NCBI GenBank assembly: GCA_032717465.1
Contig: CM064690.1
Span: 5,604,193-5,668,192, forward strand
Source of the DNA: Coenobita brevimanus
Taxonomy: Eukaryota; Arthropoda; Malacostraca; Decapoda; Coenobitidae
DNA: 64,000 nt
Direction of reading: 5' to 3'
Positions 1 through 10,974 of the stretch are shown in pieces (the stretch's first letter is position 1; each line of letters starts with the position of its first letter). The notes beneath the pieces were generated by a model, which saw nothing but the letters and a program-made list of their open reading frames with translations, did no database searches and was not told the origin of the DNA. The position numbers and the translations under genes were made by a program.

Positions 1-59
1 TGAGTAAATTTTTTTTGTTTGGTTGAGAGAGAGTGAGAGAGAGAAAATAAAATAACATT

Positions 60-405
60 ATGCATACAGTGATTCTCCTTGCTCTCTCCTCCCATTGGCT
101 GCCTTCTTAGTGACGTCATGCAATCTTCATCAATCGCAATCAGAAGTTTCATCCTTCCCTTAGTAACGTCATGCATTCTCCACTAAACGCTGGGCGAATT
201 TTCATCCCATTTATTGACGTCACACATTCTCCACCAATCACAGGCTGCTTTCATCCTCCATTATAGTGTCTGCTGGCATTCTCCACCTACAGCAGGCTTT
301 TTTGTTCCCCCATTTTAGTGACGTCAAGTATTCTCCACCAATTACAGTCATTTTCTTCCTCCTTTTTAAGGACGACGCACATTTTCCACGAATCGAACCT
401 TGTTT
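60..405. repeat. Degenerate ~51-bp tandem repeat with CRE-like TGACGTCA sites
   Basis: Six diverged units are recognisable by a recurring block, roughly CATTCTCCACCAATCACAG followed by TTTCATCCTCCATTT and a GACGTCA core. The core sits near 112, 163, 214, 266 (decayed), 319 and 371, a spacing of 51-53 bp. Three units keep a good TGACGTCA-type palindrome (the CRE/ATF consensus), and several keep a CCAAT or ATTGG pentamer between cores. No gene or promoter can be tied to it here, so a regulatory role is only a possibility; decayed minisatellite is the minimal reading. Confidence 0.65.
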
Positions 406-517
406 TCATAATTTCTTAACATTATAACCGCTTCTTCCTGTTGTTATTATTATCAGTAGTTGCTGTTCTTGAAATAGTGGTAGTGGTTGTACCACAAGGT
501 TATTCTGAAACATGAAC
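406..517. other. Short unassigned stretch
   Basis: AT-rich sequence with a short run of TTATTATTATC. No coding or structured element seen. Confidence 0.4.
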
Positions 518-660
518 GCGGTGGACTGCAGGCTTCAGTTGTTCCTCTCGCGCAGTCCACCATCTTCCTCCCGGTTGTAGGGAAGGAGCAGTTATTGTAT
601 AACCTGACAACGGATCCGCCCAGTTATATCGGTGCCACCACATGAAGGCGTCCCTCTCGA
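518..660 (+). repeat. Dispersed repeat R1, copy a
   Basis: A ~150-bp element recognised by GTGGACTGCAGGCTTC near its start, then CGCAGTCCACCAT (so the ends of the first 50 bp can pair), then TATAACC, and finally TATCGGTGCCACCACATGAAGGCG. The same order of blocks recurs at 46463-46640, 50206-50383, 53922-54100 and 59565-59720 on this strand, and on the other strand at 45345-45505, 49088-49245, 52808-52980 and, more diverged, 39430-39610. No coding capacity. The class is unknown; a non-autonomous mobile element is likely. Confidence 0.7.
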
Positions 661-1172
661 TCATTCATTTAATCTAAATTTAACTATACTATTCTGTTTA
701 TTTAGGACTGCCCGGGATACGAAGAGATTACGAATGCGTGCATCGGACTCTTTACTGTATTTCGAAAGTTTTATGCTGAACAATTTCACTTGAAAGTAGC
801 AGTACTGAAACATTAATATAAGTACTGTACAAAGATGCGTTAAACTCATGTTACTCAACTTCAGTCGTAAGCTGCTGACTCTTCAAATACTCTGCTGAGT
901 TACGGCGATATAGTAACACTGGTATATGGTGCTAGTGACGAAAAAGTGCTTTGGAAAGGATGAAGAGTAGTAGTACTGCCATACTTTGCCATTGCGTTAC
1001 GTGAAATAAGCTGTAGAAGGTGGAAAACCTGTCCTCGTTCCAGTAATGTAGTTAATAACCGATGGGATTAAAGTGTATGTATGGACAGTCGTGAATAAAG
1101 AGACAGGCAGACAGAAAAACAGATAAAGATCGCTTGTTGAAAACTAAAAGAGCAGAACACAGGAAGGAGGGT

Positions 1173-1290
<118 letters not shown>

Positions 1291-1338
1291 CTGTTTTCTA
1301 CTTGTTTGGGTTCCACGAAATTCAAGTGGAAATTGCTC

Positions 1339-1346
<8 letters not shown>

Positions 1347-1413
<67 letters not shown>
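1347..1413. repeat. (GT)n microsatellite
   Basis: Uninterrupted GT tract 57 bp after the (AC)n tract. Together they form an inverted dinucleotide pair able to fold back. Confidence 0.95.
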
Positions 1414-1414
<1 letters not shown>

Positions 1415-1449
1415 GCGCTCTCGCGCGCTTCTATAGGTCTTTTGTCCAT

Positions 1450-2017
1450 GAGCTCGTCTGCCTTACCCATCTCTTCTTTTTCTTTATATCTTCTCTCCCT
1501 TCCTCTCCTTTTCCTCTTGTCCATCCCTTCCATGCTCTTCACTTCTGCCATCTCTCCGTCTTTATTTTTCTCGATTTTCTTTCCTTAATAATTCTTACTC
1601 ACTCTCACTCTCCATTATTCTTCTCCTCTCCTTCTCCCTTCCTTTATCATTCATTTTGCCTCCTTCTCTCCCTTTGTCCTCCAGTGTTCCTCCCCTCCTC
1701 TCCCTCTGTTCATCTCCTTCCCTTTCTTCCTCTCCTCTTCCTCCCTCCATCACTACCTCTTCTGTTTCTCCCACATCTATCGTCTTCTTTTCCTCTTTGT
1801 TAATCCTCCCCTTCTCTCCCCTCCTCCTCCCTAATCCTCCTTTTCTCCCTGTGCTTCACCCTCTTTTATTATTCCCCTTCTCCTCCTTTCCCCTTTTTCC
1901 CTTCGCTACCTTCTCCATATTTCTTCTTCCTTCCCATCCTTCCTCTCTCTTTCCTCTTCATGTTCCTTTCTCGCCTGTCTCCCTTACTCTTCATTCCACT
2001 TATCTCTGTACATTTCC

Positions 2018-2058
<41 letters not shown>
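1450..2058. repeat. Pyrimidine-rich low-complexity block ending in (GT)n
   Basis: CT-rich sequence with recurrent CTTCCTCTCC words, ending in a clean GT tract at 2021-2058. Low-complexity Ser/Pro/Leu frames here are not treated as genes. Confidence 0.85.
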
Positions 2059-2060
<2 letters not shown>

Positions 2061-2462
2061 AACAACGGTCATCCATGATTCGCTTTCAGTTGAATAATAT
2101 TGTGACGTGTTGCCTTGAATGGAAACTAGAGTTGTCTGAGCCATGAGAGATACATAATCAGGTCTCATGACTCACTCTCATCTGAATGGAATGATCTGGC
2201 GTTGGCTGCAATAGACCGCACTGTGCCACTCTTGAGGGGAATTTCTCTCGCCATTCACTTCTACCAGTCGCTACCTCTCATTCTTTCTCATACAGGATAA
2301 GTAGATATTTAACAATTTTTACAAATTACCTACACCTTACCATTGCTATGTATGATATATCTTATATGGCTGATAAATTACAGTTATCCTTGTTCCCTAC
2401 ATCCAATTTATTATTACTTCTTTTCTTATTGCCTAATCAGCTAGGTACAGACCAGGGATTGG

Positions 2463-2466
<4 letters not shown>
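2059..2466. other. Unassigned ~400-bp stretch
   Basis: Mixed-composition sequence without an open frame of note, repeats or structural RNA signal that I can see. Confidence 0.4.

Positions 2467-2529
<63 letters not shown>
2467..2529. repeat. (CT)n microsatellite
   Basis: Uninterrupted CT dinucleotides. Confidence 0.97.
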
Positions 2530-2532
<3 letters not shown>

Positions 2533-2569
2533 CGCAGAACCAAGCAGTGTATGCCTTATTGGAAGTCGT

Positions 2570-2729
2570 ACGTGTGTGTGTGTGTTTAGTCACGTTCGCA
2601 TGTGCACAAATATGAGTGCTTGTGAGCGTGATTATACTGTATATGCATGCATGTGTGTGTGTGTGTCTGTTAGTCACGTTCGCATGTGCCTGGATATGAA
2701 TTCATAACTAAGTGTGATCATGTATATAT

Positions 2730-2772
<43 letters not shown>

Positions 2773-2928
2773 TGGTTAATGTGCAGTAGGATTTTACTGT
2801 TTGTGCGTTTTTTTTTTTTTTTTTTTTTTTACGAATGTGTGTGTACTTGTACGCAATTTGTAATGTGTAAGGGTTTATTGTCTATTTGTGAATGTACAGT
2901 ATTTCTTATTGTGTAACTAATGTCATCT

Positions 2929-2971
<43 letters not shown>
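2570..2971. repeat. GT-rich cluster with poly-T
   Basis: A cluster of GT tracts, with long pure runs at 2732-2771 and 2932-2971 and a T run at 2808-2830. A block containing AGTCACGTTCGCATGTGC occurs twice (around 2588 and 2671), which indicates a local duplication. Confidence 0.85.
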
Positions 2972-2973
<2 letters not shown>

Positions 2974-3194
2974 CATTAGAATGGTGAACAATTACCAAGA
3001 GAGTGAGAAGTTTTAATGTACAAAATTGCCCTCCTACAGTATGTTAACCTTGGATTTCAGTTGACTGCACACTTAACGGTAAAAAAACAGATCTGACAAA
3101 GAACCCAGGCTGCTGTGGCCAAAGTTTTGTTATGGGGTGGATATAGTAGCTTTTTTTTCACCTGTTGGAACTGGGCCAGTCCTATATAAATGGA
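2972..3194. other. Unassigned stretch
   Basis: No coding potential or repeat structure recognised. Confidence 0.35.
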
Positions 3195-3345
3195 ATTATA
3201 TGCCTTTTGAATGATTTTCAACTTGTTTTATTTGTGAGGTAAGAATTAGTCTCCTTGGTTTCGCATCAAGTCAACCCTCGAATCTGACTACGCGTGAATG
3301 AAGTCGGGATCCTTGTTAGGGCAGAATGAACGTGCTAAAGATTTG
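3195..3345 (+). repeat. Diverged copy of repeat R2 (tandem-unit head)
   Basis: Carries the sequence of blocks GTGAGGTAAGAATTAGTCTC, CTTGGTT, CAATCTGACTAC and GATCCTTGTTAGG that also heads each ~3.7-kb unit at 42.8, 46.7, 50.4, 54.1 and 57.5 kb and the block at 40.7 kb. This is an isolated, older copy outside the array. Confidence 0.6.
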
Positions 3346-4276
3346 ATGGGAAACAAAGGTGACCAACTCTCGCCGTTTTTGTTTCTTATGTAATACGGGA
3401 AAAATTTAGATACTTCTAATGCCACCAGTGTAATGACGAGGATTTGTCACCAGGGTGGCGATACCAAGTGTGACGATTAGAAATTTAGAGATTATGAGAA
3501 ATTGCGTAGCGTGATCTTTGAGAGTTTTAGGGATTAAGGGTAATAGGCTAGCGTGATCTTATTTGATTATGTAAAATAGGGTAGCGTGATCTTATATGAG
3601 AGTGCGTGAGCAGAACAGATATTATTACCCTTTGCGGGCCACTCAATCTCGTCTGTACCACTCCTTTGAGGATAGCAAAATTGAATCCCGAATTAACTTA
3701 ACCCAAGATTTACTAAGCTTTAAGAACTGAAAGACAGATTAACTTCAAAATGTGAATGAAACAAAGCAAACAAAATATAATCAGGATCTATATCACCAGA
3801 AATATGAATCTTTACAACCTAAATTAATATTCAAAGAATACTGATACACCTGGATATATTAATCCTGTGGTCTCAGTTGGACTCTTCGGGAAGAAACCTA
3901 AAGATTACCACCAAACAATATTCTCTTCAGACTAAATACTGTAGGTACAACTCAAGAATCATATACAACTGAATACAGTATTCAAATGGATAGTAATCAA
4001 ATGGACCAGGTGATAAGCACTTTGCATGAACTAAGAAAAAATCGGGGGGTGATTTAGTGTGAGGTTAGGCAGTGGCTTGAACGCACAACCTGAACGATGA
4101 AGAGAGGAGTGGCGATCTCCTTATTCAGTACAAGTAAGATCAGAGGAAATATCACCAATTTAACTAACGAATGTTTATGAAGACTTAACGTTACACGAGG
4201 GAGAAAGGGGGGGGGGGAAGGATGAGTTTGGTACTAACCTGTGAACGATGAAGAGAGGAGCAGCGATCTCATTGTT
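3346..4276. other. Non-coding stretch with two small degenerate repeats
   Basis: TAGCGTGATCTT recurs about every 40 bp near 3507, 3550 and 3587. A ~35-bp segment containing GAACGATGAAGAGAGGAG occurs at ~4091 and again at ~4242, about 150 bp apart, followed each time by GCGATCTC. A G run lies at 4207-4218. No gene is seen. Confidence 0.5.
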
Positions 4277-4446
4277 TGACGTTCGTTCGTTCAAAGATTT
4301 CCTGCACATATAGTGCAGGCCGGGCCATACGTTAGCCCGGTCAGTGGGGTATGTGCTGTTTAAAAAATAGAAAGTGGGAAGGACAGGACCTGGGGATCAC
4401 CCAGCACACACGTCCTGTCTCCTGGCTGGCGTTGTGGTGTGTGTGA
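4277..4446 (+). mobile_element. Short SINE-like element S2, copy at the 5' side of a LINE
   Basis: This ~170-bp block runs from CGTTCGTTCGTTCAAAGATTT through TGCAGGCCGGGCCATACG and TTAGCCCGGTCAGTG to ACGTCCTGTCTCCTGGCTGG. The reverse complement of the whole block is present at 43589-43759, where the tandem array provides an empty site. GGCCGGGC and GCCCGGTC flank a short loop and could form a hairpin. No clear polymerase III box was identified, so SINE is a provisional label; it may instead be the 5' part of a LINE family. Confidence 0.6.
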
Positions 4447-6497
4447 TTGATGCGGCTCCCCACCTTATATACTACATCATCACAGTATTCAGGAATCGGC
4501 TAAAATTTTAACTTGGAGCCAACCCACCCCTGAATCACATCATCTTTACGTTTCTGCCCGGAATCGTGCTAAGTCTGTTCTTTGCTCTACTAAAAATAAT
4601 TTCATCCATACTAAATGCTCTCAAATCTCCAACTCGAATTCATCCCGCTCCTTCTGGCACCTTGCCAAAAATCTTTCTAACAACTTTACCTCATCATCCT
4701 TCCCTCCTCTTTTCTACTCTGATGGTTCTGTAGCTATTTCTTCTACTGATAAAGCAAATCTCTTCGCACAGATTTTCTCCTCCAATTCCACCTTAGACGA
4801 TTCCGGTGCTGTTCCTTCATCACTTCCCCCCTCTGACTTCCTCATGGCTGACATTAAAATTTCTTCAGCTGATGTATTTTCTGCCATCACTGGCCTCAGT
4901 ACTAACAAGGCATATGGGCCTGATGGGGTCCCTCCTGTTGTTCTCAAGAACTGTGCTTCTGTGCTTACTCCCTGCCTAGGCAAACTCTTTTGCCTTTGTC
5001 TGTCAACTTGTACCTTTCCTTCTTGCTGGAAGTTTGCTCTCATTCAGCCAGTCCCAAAGAAGGGTGACCACTCCCAACCCTCCAACTATCGTCCAATTGC
5101 TTTAACGTCCTGTATTTCAAAAGTTTTCGAGTCAATTCTCAATAGAAAATTTTAAGGCATCTTTCCTATCACAACCTTCTTTCCAATCGTCAGTACGGGT
5201 TCCGTCAGGGACGCTCCACTTGCGATCTTCTCACCTACCTTTCAGATTCCTTGTCATCCTCCTTTCGGGACTTTGGCGAAAGCTTTGCCATTGCACTTGA
5301 CATCTCAAAGGCTTTCGATCGAGTCTGGCATAAATCTTTAATTTCCAAACTTCCCTCCTACGGTTTCTATCCTTCTATCTGTGCCTTCATCGCTAGTTTC
5401 CTTTCTGGTTGTTCTATAGCCGCTGTTGTAGACAGCCATCGTTCTTCTAGATCTTTCAACAATGGTGTTCCTCAGGGCTCTGTCCTATCACCAACTCTCT
5501 TCCTTTTATTCATCAATGATCTTCTAAGCTGTACATCTAACCCTATCCACTCATACGCTGATGACTCCACCCTTCACCTTTCCATTCGGTTCTCGCAACG
5601 CCCATGTCAACAGTTACTTCAACAAACAAGGGATGAGGCTATGGCACATCTAATATTTGACTTAGCTCGTATCTCTGACTGGTTGTAAAAATAATATGGT
5701 TGTTTTTAATGCATCTAAGACTCAGTTCTTACACCTATCAACCCGACAAAATCTTCCACAGGTATACCCACTAATGTTTAATAATATTCAGCTTAATCCT
5801 GCACCATCCTTGAACATGCTTGGGGTTTCATTTACTCGGGACTTATCTTGGAAAGATCATATTACATCTCTTGTAAAATCTGCTTCCAAGAGATTGGATG
5901 TGCTAAGCCGACTCCGCTCTTTCTTTACCCCTGCACAATTGTTGACTCTATACAGGGGTTTTATCCACCCCTGTGTGGAGTACAACTCTCATGTGTGGGG
6001 AGGCTCCCCACATACAGCTCTTCTCAATAGGGTGGAGGCAAAGGCTTTTCATCTTATTAACTCTCCTCCTCTTACTGACTCCCTTCAACCTCTGTCTCTT
6101 CGCCACTCTGTTGCATCTTTATCTCTTTTCTATCGCTACTTTAATAGTCGCTGCTCCTCTGAACTGTCTGCTTGCATTCCTCCACCTCTATGACGGGCGC
6201 GTAGCACCCGTCTGGCAGCAAACTCTCATCCCTTTTCTGTCCAGCTCTCTAATGCAAGAGTTAACCGTTACTCCCAGTCTTTCATTTATGCAATAGGTCA
6301 ACTCTGGAACTGTCTCCCTCTGTCTGTATTTCCTGCTGCCTTTAATCTCCAGTCTTTCAAACGCAGTGTGTCCAGGCATCTCAAAATGATCGGATCTTGA
6401 ATTTGGCTCTCTATTGTATTTTGTTTGTCTCTTGGAGGGAACTATTACTGCGGGCTCATGGCCTTTGGTTCCTTCTTCCTCGCATGAAAAAAAAAAA
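4447..6497 (+). pseudogene. 5'-truncated, decayed jockey-type LINE reverse transcriptase
   Basis: The reading frame is split in three. 4463-5155 carries the region before and into the RT fingers (NKAYGPDGVPPVVLKNC, PKKGDHSQPSNYRPIALTSC). 5150-5688 is shifted by one frame and holds the palm: YGFRQGRSTCDLL, the catalytic ALDISKAFDRVWH, GVPQGSVLSPTLF and SYADDSTLH with both Asp residues. 5696-6400 returns to the first frame and holds the thumb and C-terminal part (NASKTQFLHLST, PSLNMLGVSF, HVWGG, SVASLSLFYR), with a TGA at 6191-6193 before the true end at 6398-6400. An A run at 6486-6497 marks the 3' end. The apurinic endonuclease domain is missing. In life such proteins perform target-primed reverse transcription; this copy cannot. 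The assignment to the jockey superfamily rests on motif style. Confidence 0.9.
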
Positions 6498-7074
6498 TGA
6501 CTCTTCTAAGATCTCCAAAGAATATGAAAGATACGTTTGCACTCAACATACGTGGAAAAGTGACTTACGATGTTTAAAATTTTTGTAATAGGTATAAAGG
6601 AACTTTAATCATAACGAAGCCAAATCAATTAGGAATCCGGACAATTTTATTACCATGCAAGGTTCATGTGCCTATGTGACTGTAAACACGACTCCAATAA
6701 CATGAATTTCGTGCGCCACTAATGACTATCATTAACAATCATATTTCAGACAACTCTTAATCCACAACTGCATAGTTCAAAAGTGGAGCACTGTTAATTC
6801 TGTAGATCAGAATACGAAGAAAGACATTCGCGATTATTAATCCCTACCAAAATTTCCGCGGTTATACGTCTTTGTTAATAACGGCTGGTTCATATGTAAT
6901 AAATGTTAATCATATTCACACCAATACGCGACTTAGTACTGTCAAGAACAGAATCATGTTCACATTATGAATATCAACTAAGACTGAACTTAAATTTAGG
7001 ACTTAACGGCTAAATCATGAACTGTACGAACCATATTTATCAATACCTAAGCCTAAAATTACACTTACAATACT
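6498..7074. other. Unassigned AT-rich stretch
   Basis: No open frame, tandem repeat or RNA-like structure recognised. Confidence 0.4.
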
Positions 7075-7475
7075 AGCTTATACTATACTTAAAATTATGG
7101 CACTACACTTATTATAATACCTTTTTCTCCAATCTATCCCTAACCTAAACTGGCCCAACCTAGCCTAGCTAACCAAATCGTCAAAACCATATCTTTCTCT
7201 GACCTAATCGTCAAACCCACAACTTTCTCCTAGCGTTACCTAACTTGAATGATCGTCAAAACCATGTCTTTCTCTCCAATCTTTCCCTAACCCAATCTAA
7301 CCAAGTGCTTTTCCCCTTTAATTTGTCTTACCTAACCTAACCCAATCGTGCAAACAACTCTTCTAATTTAGCTTAACTTTGTATAACCTACTCAAAAGGC
7401 AAATCTTTTTCTTCTAACTGGTTCCAGCCTTACCGTGAAACCACTATTCTCCTCGTAATTTTGCCTAATCTAATC
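7075..7475. repeat. Degenerate CCTAA-rich tandem region
   Basis: CCTAACC, ACCTAA and CCAATC words recur at high density, interleaved with copies of AATCGTCAAAACCAT and CTTTCTC (near 7178, 7208 and 7252), giving a loose higher-order unit of roughly 45-75 bp. CCTAA is the complement of the arthropod telomere unit TTAGG, but there is no perfect run, so this is not a telomere. Confidence 0.6.
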
Positions 7476-7686
7476 TAATCGAGCTGTAAATGCCACTTGT
7501 CTCTTTCATTTCTTAACTACCAGTATTTAATCTAATCCAGCACAATCCAGTTTCTTATAACCTGACTTAATTTACCTTTATGTTGATCAAATCTAACCTT
7601 ACCGCAAAGGATAATCCTTCTGTCCTCACATGAAATAACACAACATAGCATATCATAACAGAATAACACAAAACACAACATAACAC

Positions 7687-7708
7687 TTTTTTTTTTTTTT
7701 TTTTTTTT
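7687..7708. repeat. Poly-T tract
   Basis: T run, possibly the 3' poly-A of an unrecognised minus-strand retroelement, since CATAACA/AACACAA words surround it. Confidence 0.7.
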
Positions 7709-7709
7709 A

Positions 7710-8417
7710 CATGCGATGAACACCAGGAAAAACAAATAAAACTTTTATACACCAGATTACAGGTGTCCTCCATTCATGAAAAATGTGTAACAGTTGGGCT
7801 TGAATTGCTGCAGGTTGAAGTATGGGGGGAAGCTAATCTAGGGAAGCGAGTTCCAAAGAGAAGCAGTTCGCGAAAGGTAGCGGCACATGATAACACGGCA
7901 TTACAAAACGTTCTGTAACGTAAAATAACAGAGCAAAATATAACACACGACACCATCATGTGAGTCCAGCTGGGTAAGTACTAAAATTTCACATCCGATA
8001 GAAATGGTATTATTGCGTGTTGAGTGAAAAAAAAAAAAAAAATGACACGATCATTCCTTTTAATAATCTGCTCCTGGCATTTTGTAGTGTTAACATTTTA
8101 TAAATAAGCGGCACATCGAACTAAGTGTAATATGATGACGACGACAATGATGATGGTAATACCGGTGATGATGACGATAATGATGGTGATGATGATAGCT
8201 TTACCTGTGAAATATCAACTGTGTTTTTCACTTCGGCTTCCGACATAGGATTTTCAACAATTTACTATAGGCTATAATTCCTTGAGTGTGGTGAAGTCGT
8301 TTCTTTATTGGTGTCTCTATGCTGCTTTATTCAGTTCCAGAGAAATCTTGGAACTGAGAGGGGATTGGATATAGGCTTTATTTACCCCGTCACTGCTGTT
8401 TGTTTGTCTTAAGGTGA
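7710..8417. other. Non-coding stretch with GATGAT-rich patch
   Basis: Contains an A run (8027-8042) and an imperfect GAT/GAC trinucleotide patch at ~8134-8200. No gene recognised. Confidence 0.45.
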
Positions 8418-8418
8418 T

Positions 8419-8466
<48 letters not shown>
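8418..8466. repeat. (GA)n microsatellite
   Basis: Uninterrupted GA dinucleotides. Confidence 0.95.
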
Positions 8467-8468
<2 letters not shown>

Positions 8469-8784
8469 CGTTGGTCCGAGTTTTTTTTTTGTTTTTTTCA
8501 CATTTTTTTGAAGAATTGACCACTTGCGAATTTTGGGTAAAAGTTCAAGATATGGGCATTAATAATTTTCGTACTATCACCATAAATAGCGTTTTCAGTA
8601 AATAAATATTGTTCAAAATAGCGTTAAAATAATATAAAGTATTGCTGAACATTGTTATCTTTCGACTTGACCCTAAATAAGAAAAGTGCAATATCGAAGA
8701 CCGTACATCCTTCCACAACCTTCGAGAATTTCATTAATTTTATTATTATTATTATTATCCACTCACTCAATGTAGTGCTACTCT

Positions 8785-8955
8785 CGGGTGTCTGCCCTAT
8801 CCTCTCCTCCATCCTTCTCTCCTTCCATCTTCTTCTGTCTTTCATTCATTCTTTCCTCGTCTTTCTGCCTGCGGGAGATTTTACACTCCCTCCTCTGTCT
8901 TTCATTCCTTCATTCTTTCCTCTTCCTTCTGCCCGTGGGTGACTCTACACTGAGT
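8785..8955. repeat. CT-rich direct duplication (~66 bp x 2)
   Basis: CTGTCTTTCATTC, CATTCTTTCCTC and CTTCTGCC with GGGTGACTCTACAC-like ends appear twice in tandem. The two copies differ at several sites. Confidence 0.6.
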
Positions 8956-9027
8956 GACAAGTCAAATTGTTTTCTGTACACCAGGAAACCATTTACTACG
9001 CTGGGTGGTAACCATATAACCAAATTT

Positions 9028-9235
9028 TGGTGCCTGGTGGTTTAGTGGGTAATTATTGTGCTCCAATCGGATTTAGCCGGTGAAGGTTTATATTCAAGGG
9101 GTGGATGGGGTTTATTGCTCACGTAATGCCACTCAGGGATGAGTGAGTCTGGTCACTCATCTTAAATGTCACCAACTGCCTAGCCCAGGGCTCCTACGCT
9201 CCTCATGGGGCAACGTAGGATTGAATGATGGAGGG

Positions 9236-9279
<44 letters not shown>

Positions 9280-9281
9280 CC
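9028..9281 (+). mobile_element. tRNA-derived SINE-like element S1 with (ATT)n tail
   Basis: TGGTTTAGTGG at 9038-9048 fits the polymerase III A box, and GGTTTATATTC at 9085-9095 is a decayed B box at normal spacing. The body continues through GTAATGCCACTCAGGGATGAG and GCCCAGGGCTCCTACG, and the element ends in an (ATT)n tract (9236-9281), the kind of short-repeat tail many SINEs carry. A reverse-orientation copy without the tail lies at 16961-17145, which supports a real dispersed family. SINEs are transcribed by polymerase III and mobilised by a LINE partner; the partner here is unknown. Confidence 0.7.
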
Positions 9282-9689
9282 TCTTACATCATCAATATAA
9301 TTTTGCTAACGGCCAAGTTAAAGAACTACTGTACAGTATATTATGAACCAAGTATTTAGTATTATGTCAAGGATATTTTCACAGTATGTTTATCTATTTT
9401 AAACACAATTTACACCAGTACTACGAAAATTAGAAATGTCGATATTTTGAACTTCCTTGCAACCCAAACGTCACAAGTGGTCAGTTGACAGAACGCAGTG
9501 ATATTGGCGTTGCATCCTCGATTCACCTCCTTAAAATGAATGTTGCAACCTATATTCCGTCTCTTGTGCAACTGCATTATTGCACACACAGCAGGGTGAC
9601 GGCTTACTGCAAACTTGTACCTGAAAATTCAATCACATAAGCACCTGAAACGAATTCAATCACGTATATAAATAATATCTACGAATTTG

Positions 9690-9690
<1 letters not shown>
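9282..9690. other. Unassigned stretch
   Basis: Mixed composition with no recognisable coding region or repeat. Confidence 0.4.
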
Positions 9691-9770
<80 letters not shown>

Positions 9771-9967
9771 GAGGAGAGAGCGAGAGAGAGAGACAGAGAG
9801 ATAGGGTGTCTGTGTGGGTGTAACGAGGCTCTGCTAATCTTGTTTTCAGTCCTGAATAAGATAAGGTTGGAGAGAGAGAGAGAGAGAGAGCAAACAGGTA
9901 GAAACTGACAGACAGACAGACAGACAGACGTACTGATAGACATGGAGAAACAGAGAAAGAAAAACAA

Positions 9968-10025
<58 letters not shown>

Positions 10026-10130
10026 AGAGAGAGAGAGAGAGAGAGGGAGGGAGAGAGAGAGAGAGAGAGAGAGGGAGGGAGGGAGAGAGAGAGAGAGAGA
10101 GAGGGAGGGAGGGAGAGAGAGAGAGAAGAG
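9691..10130. repeat. (TA)n tract followed by GA-rich microsatellite block
   Basis: TA dinucleotides to ~9765, then GA tracts at 9779-9800 and 9871-9891, an (ACAG)n patch at ~9908-9928, and a long GA tract from 9970 broken by periodic GGGAGGGA (about every 32 bp from 10020). The periodic interruptions suggest a higher-order ~32-bp unit. Confidence 0.9.
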
Positions 10131-10249
10131 TAAAAAATGTAGGCAAAGTAATACAAAGTAAAATAGCAAAACATACATGGATGGGAGAGACAGATGGTCA
10201 TATAATCACAAGCTGTTTTCTGTGTGATGCGAATAGCCTGCTGTGTGAG

Positions 10250-10460
10250 ATAATGGAAGGAGGAAATGAGAGAGAGAAAGAGGGGGGAGGGGGAGGGAGG
10301 AAAGGAGGTGAGAGGGAGAGAGAAAAGGTTGAGAGAAGGAGGATGTGTGAGAGGGGAAGGAAGAGGATGAGAGGCGGATGTGGATGAGGGATGGGTTGTG
10401 GAGTAGGAGTGAAGGAGGATATGAAGAAGAGAGGGAGAGAGAGAGAGAGAGAGAGAGAGT
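10250..10460. repeat. Purine-rich low-complexity block
   Basis: GA/GGA-rich sequence ending in a GA tract at 10434-10459. Confidence 0.85.
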
Positions 10461-10527
10461 TTGATCAGAGAGTGGGAGAAGATAGCAAAAAGAACAAAGA
10501 AAGATAGGAGAGTAAAAGAAATGAATT

Positions 10528-10770
10528 AACACTCAGGCACCTATGACTCATACTCAGACTCCTGTTGCTCACTCTCAGGCTTCTGTGACTCATTTTTAGG
10601 CTTCTATGATGAACTTTCATCCTCATTTGGCTCACTCTCATTCTCCTATAACTCACTCTCAGGCTTCTGTGACCGACTCTCAGGATCCTGTGACTCACTC
10701 TCGGGTTCCTTTGACTCACACTCAAGCTCTTGCGACTCACTTAGGCTAGTATGACTCACTCCCAGGCTCC
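10528..10770 (-). repeat. Minisatellite, short inverted block (~21-bp unit)
   Basis: About eleven diverged units close to CTCACTCTCAGGCTTCTGTGA. The unit is the reverse complement of the one at 10975-12115. TGACTCA, the AP-1 palindrome, occurs in several units. The block is more diverged than the main array, so it is probably older or spared from homogenisation. Confidence 0.8.
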
Positions 10771-10974
10771 TTTTACACTCTCATGTTCTTCTTCCCTTCT
10801 CCCTCCCTTCTGCCCATTACCCACCTTCCCCCCTTAAATGAAGAGTTTTTCCTCCACCTGTCATTCTCTCTTTCCCTCCTTCCCTCTCATCCCACCCACC
10901 CTCCGTAGCCCTCTCATGCCCGACGCAACTCTAGCATTCTATTGTAGATAATGTCAGCTGATTATATTCAACTG
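10771..10974. other. Spacer between inverted minisatellite blocks
   Basis: CT-rich sequence with CCCTTCTCCCTCC words and then mixed sequence; it would form the loop if the flanking blocks paired. Confidence 0.6.

Noticed and set aside
7075..7475. Telomere or internal telomeric array
   Set aside because: No perfect TTAGG/CCTAA run longer than about two units; only a high density of related words.
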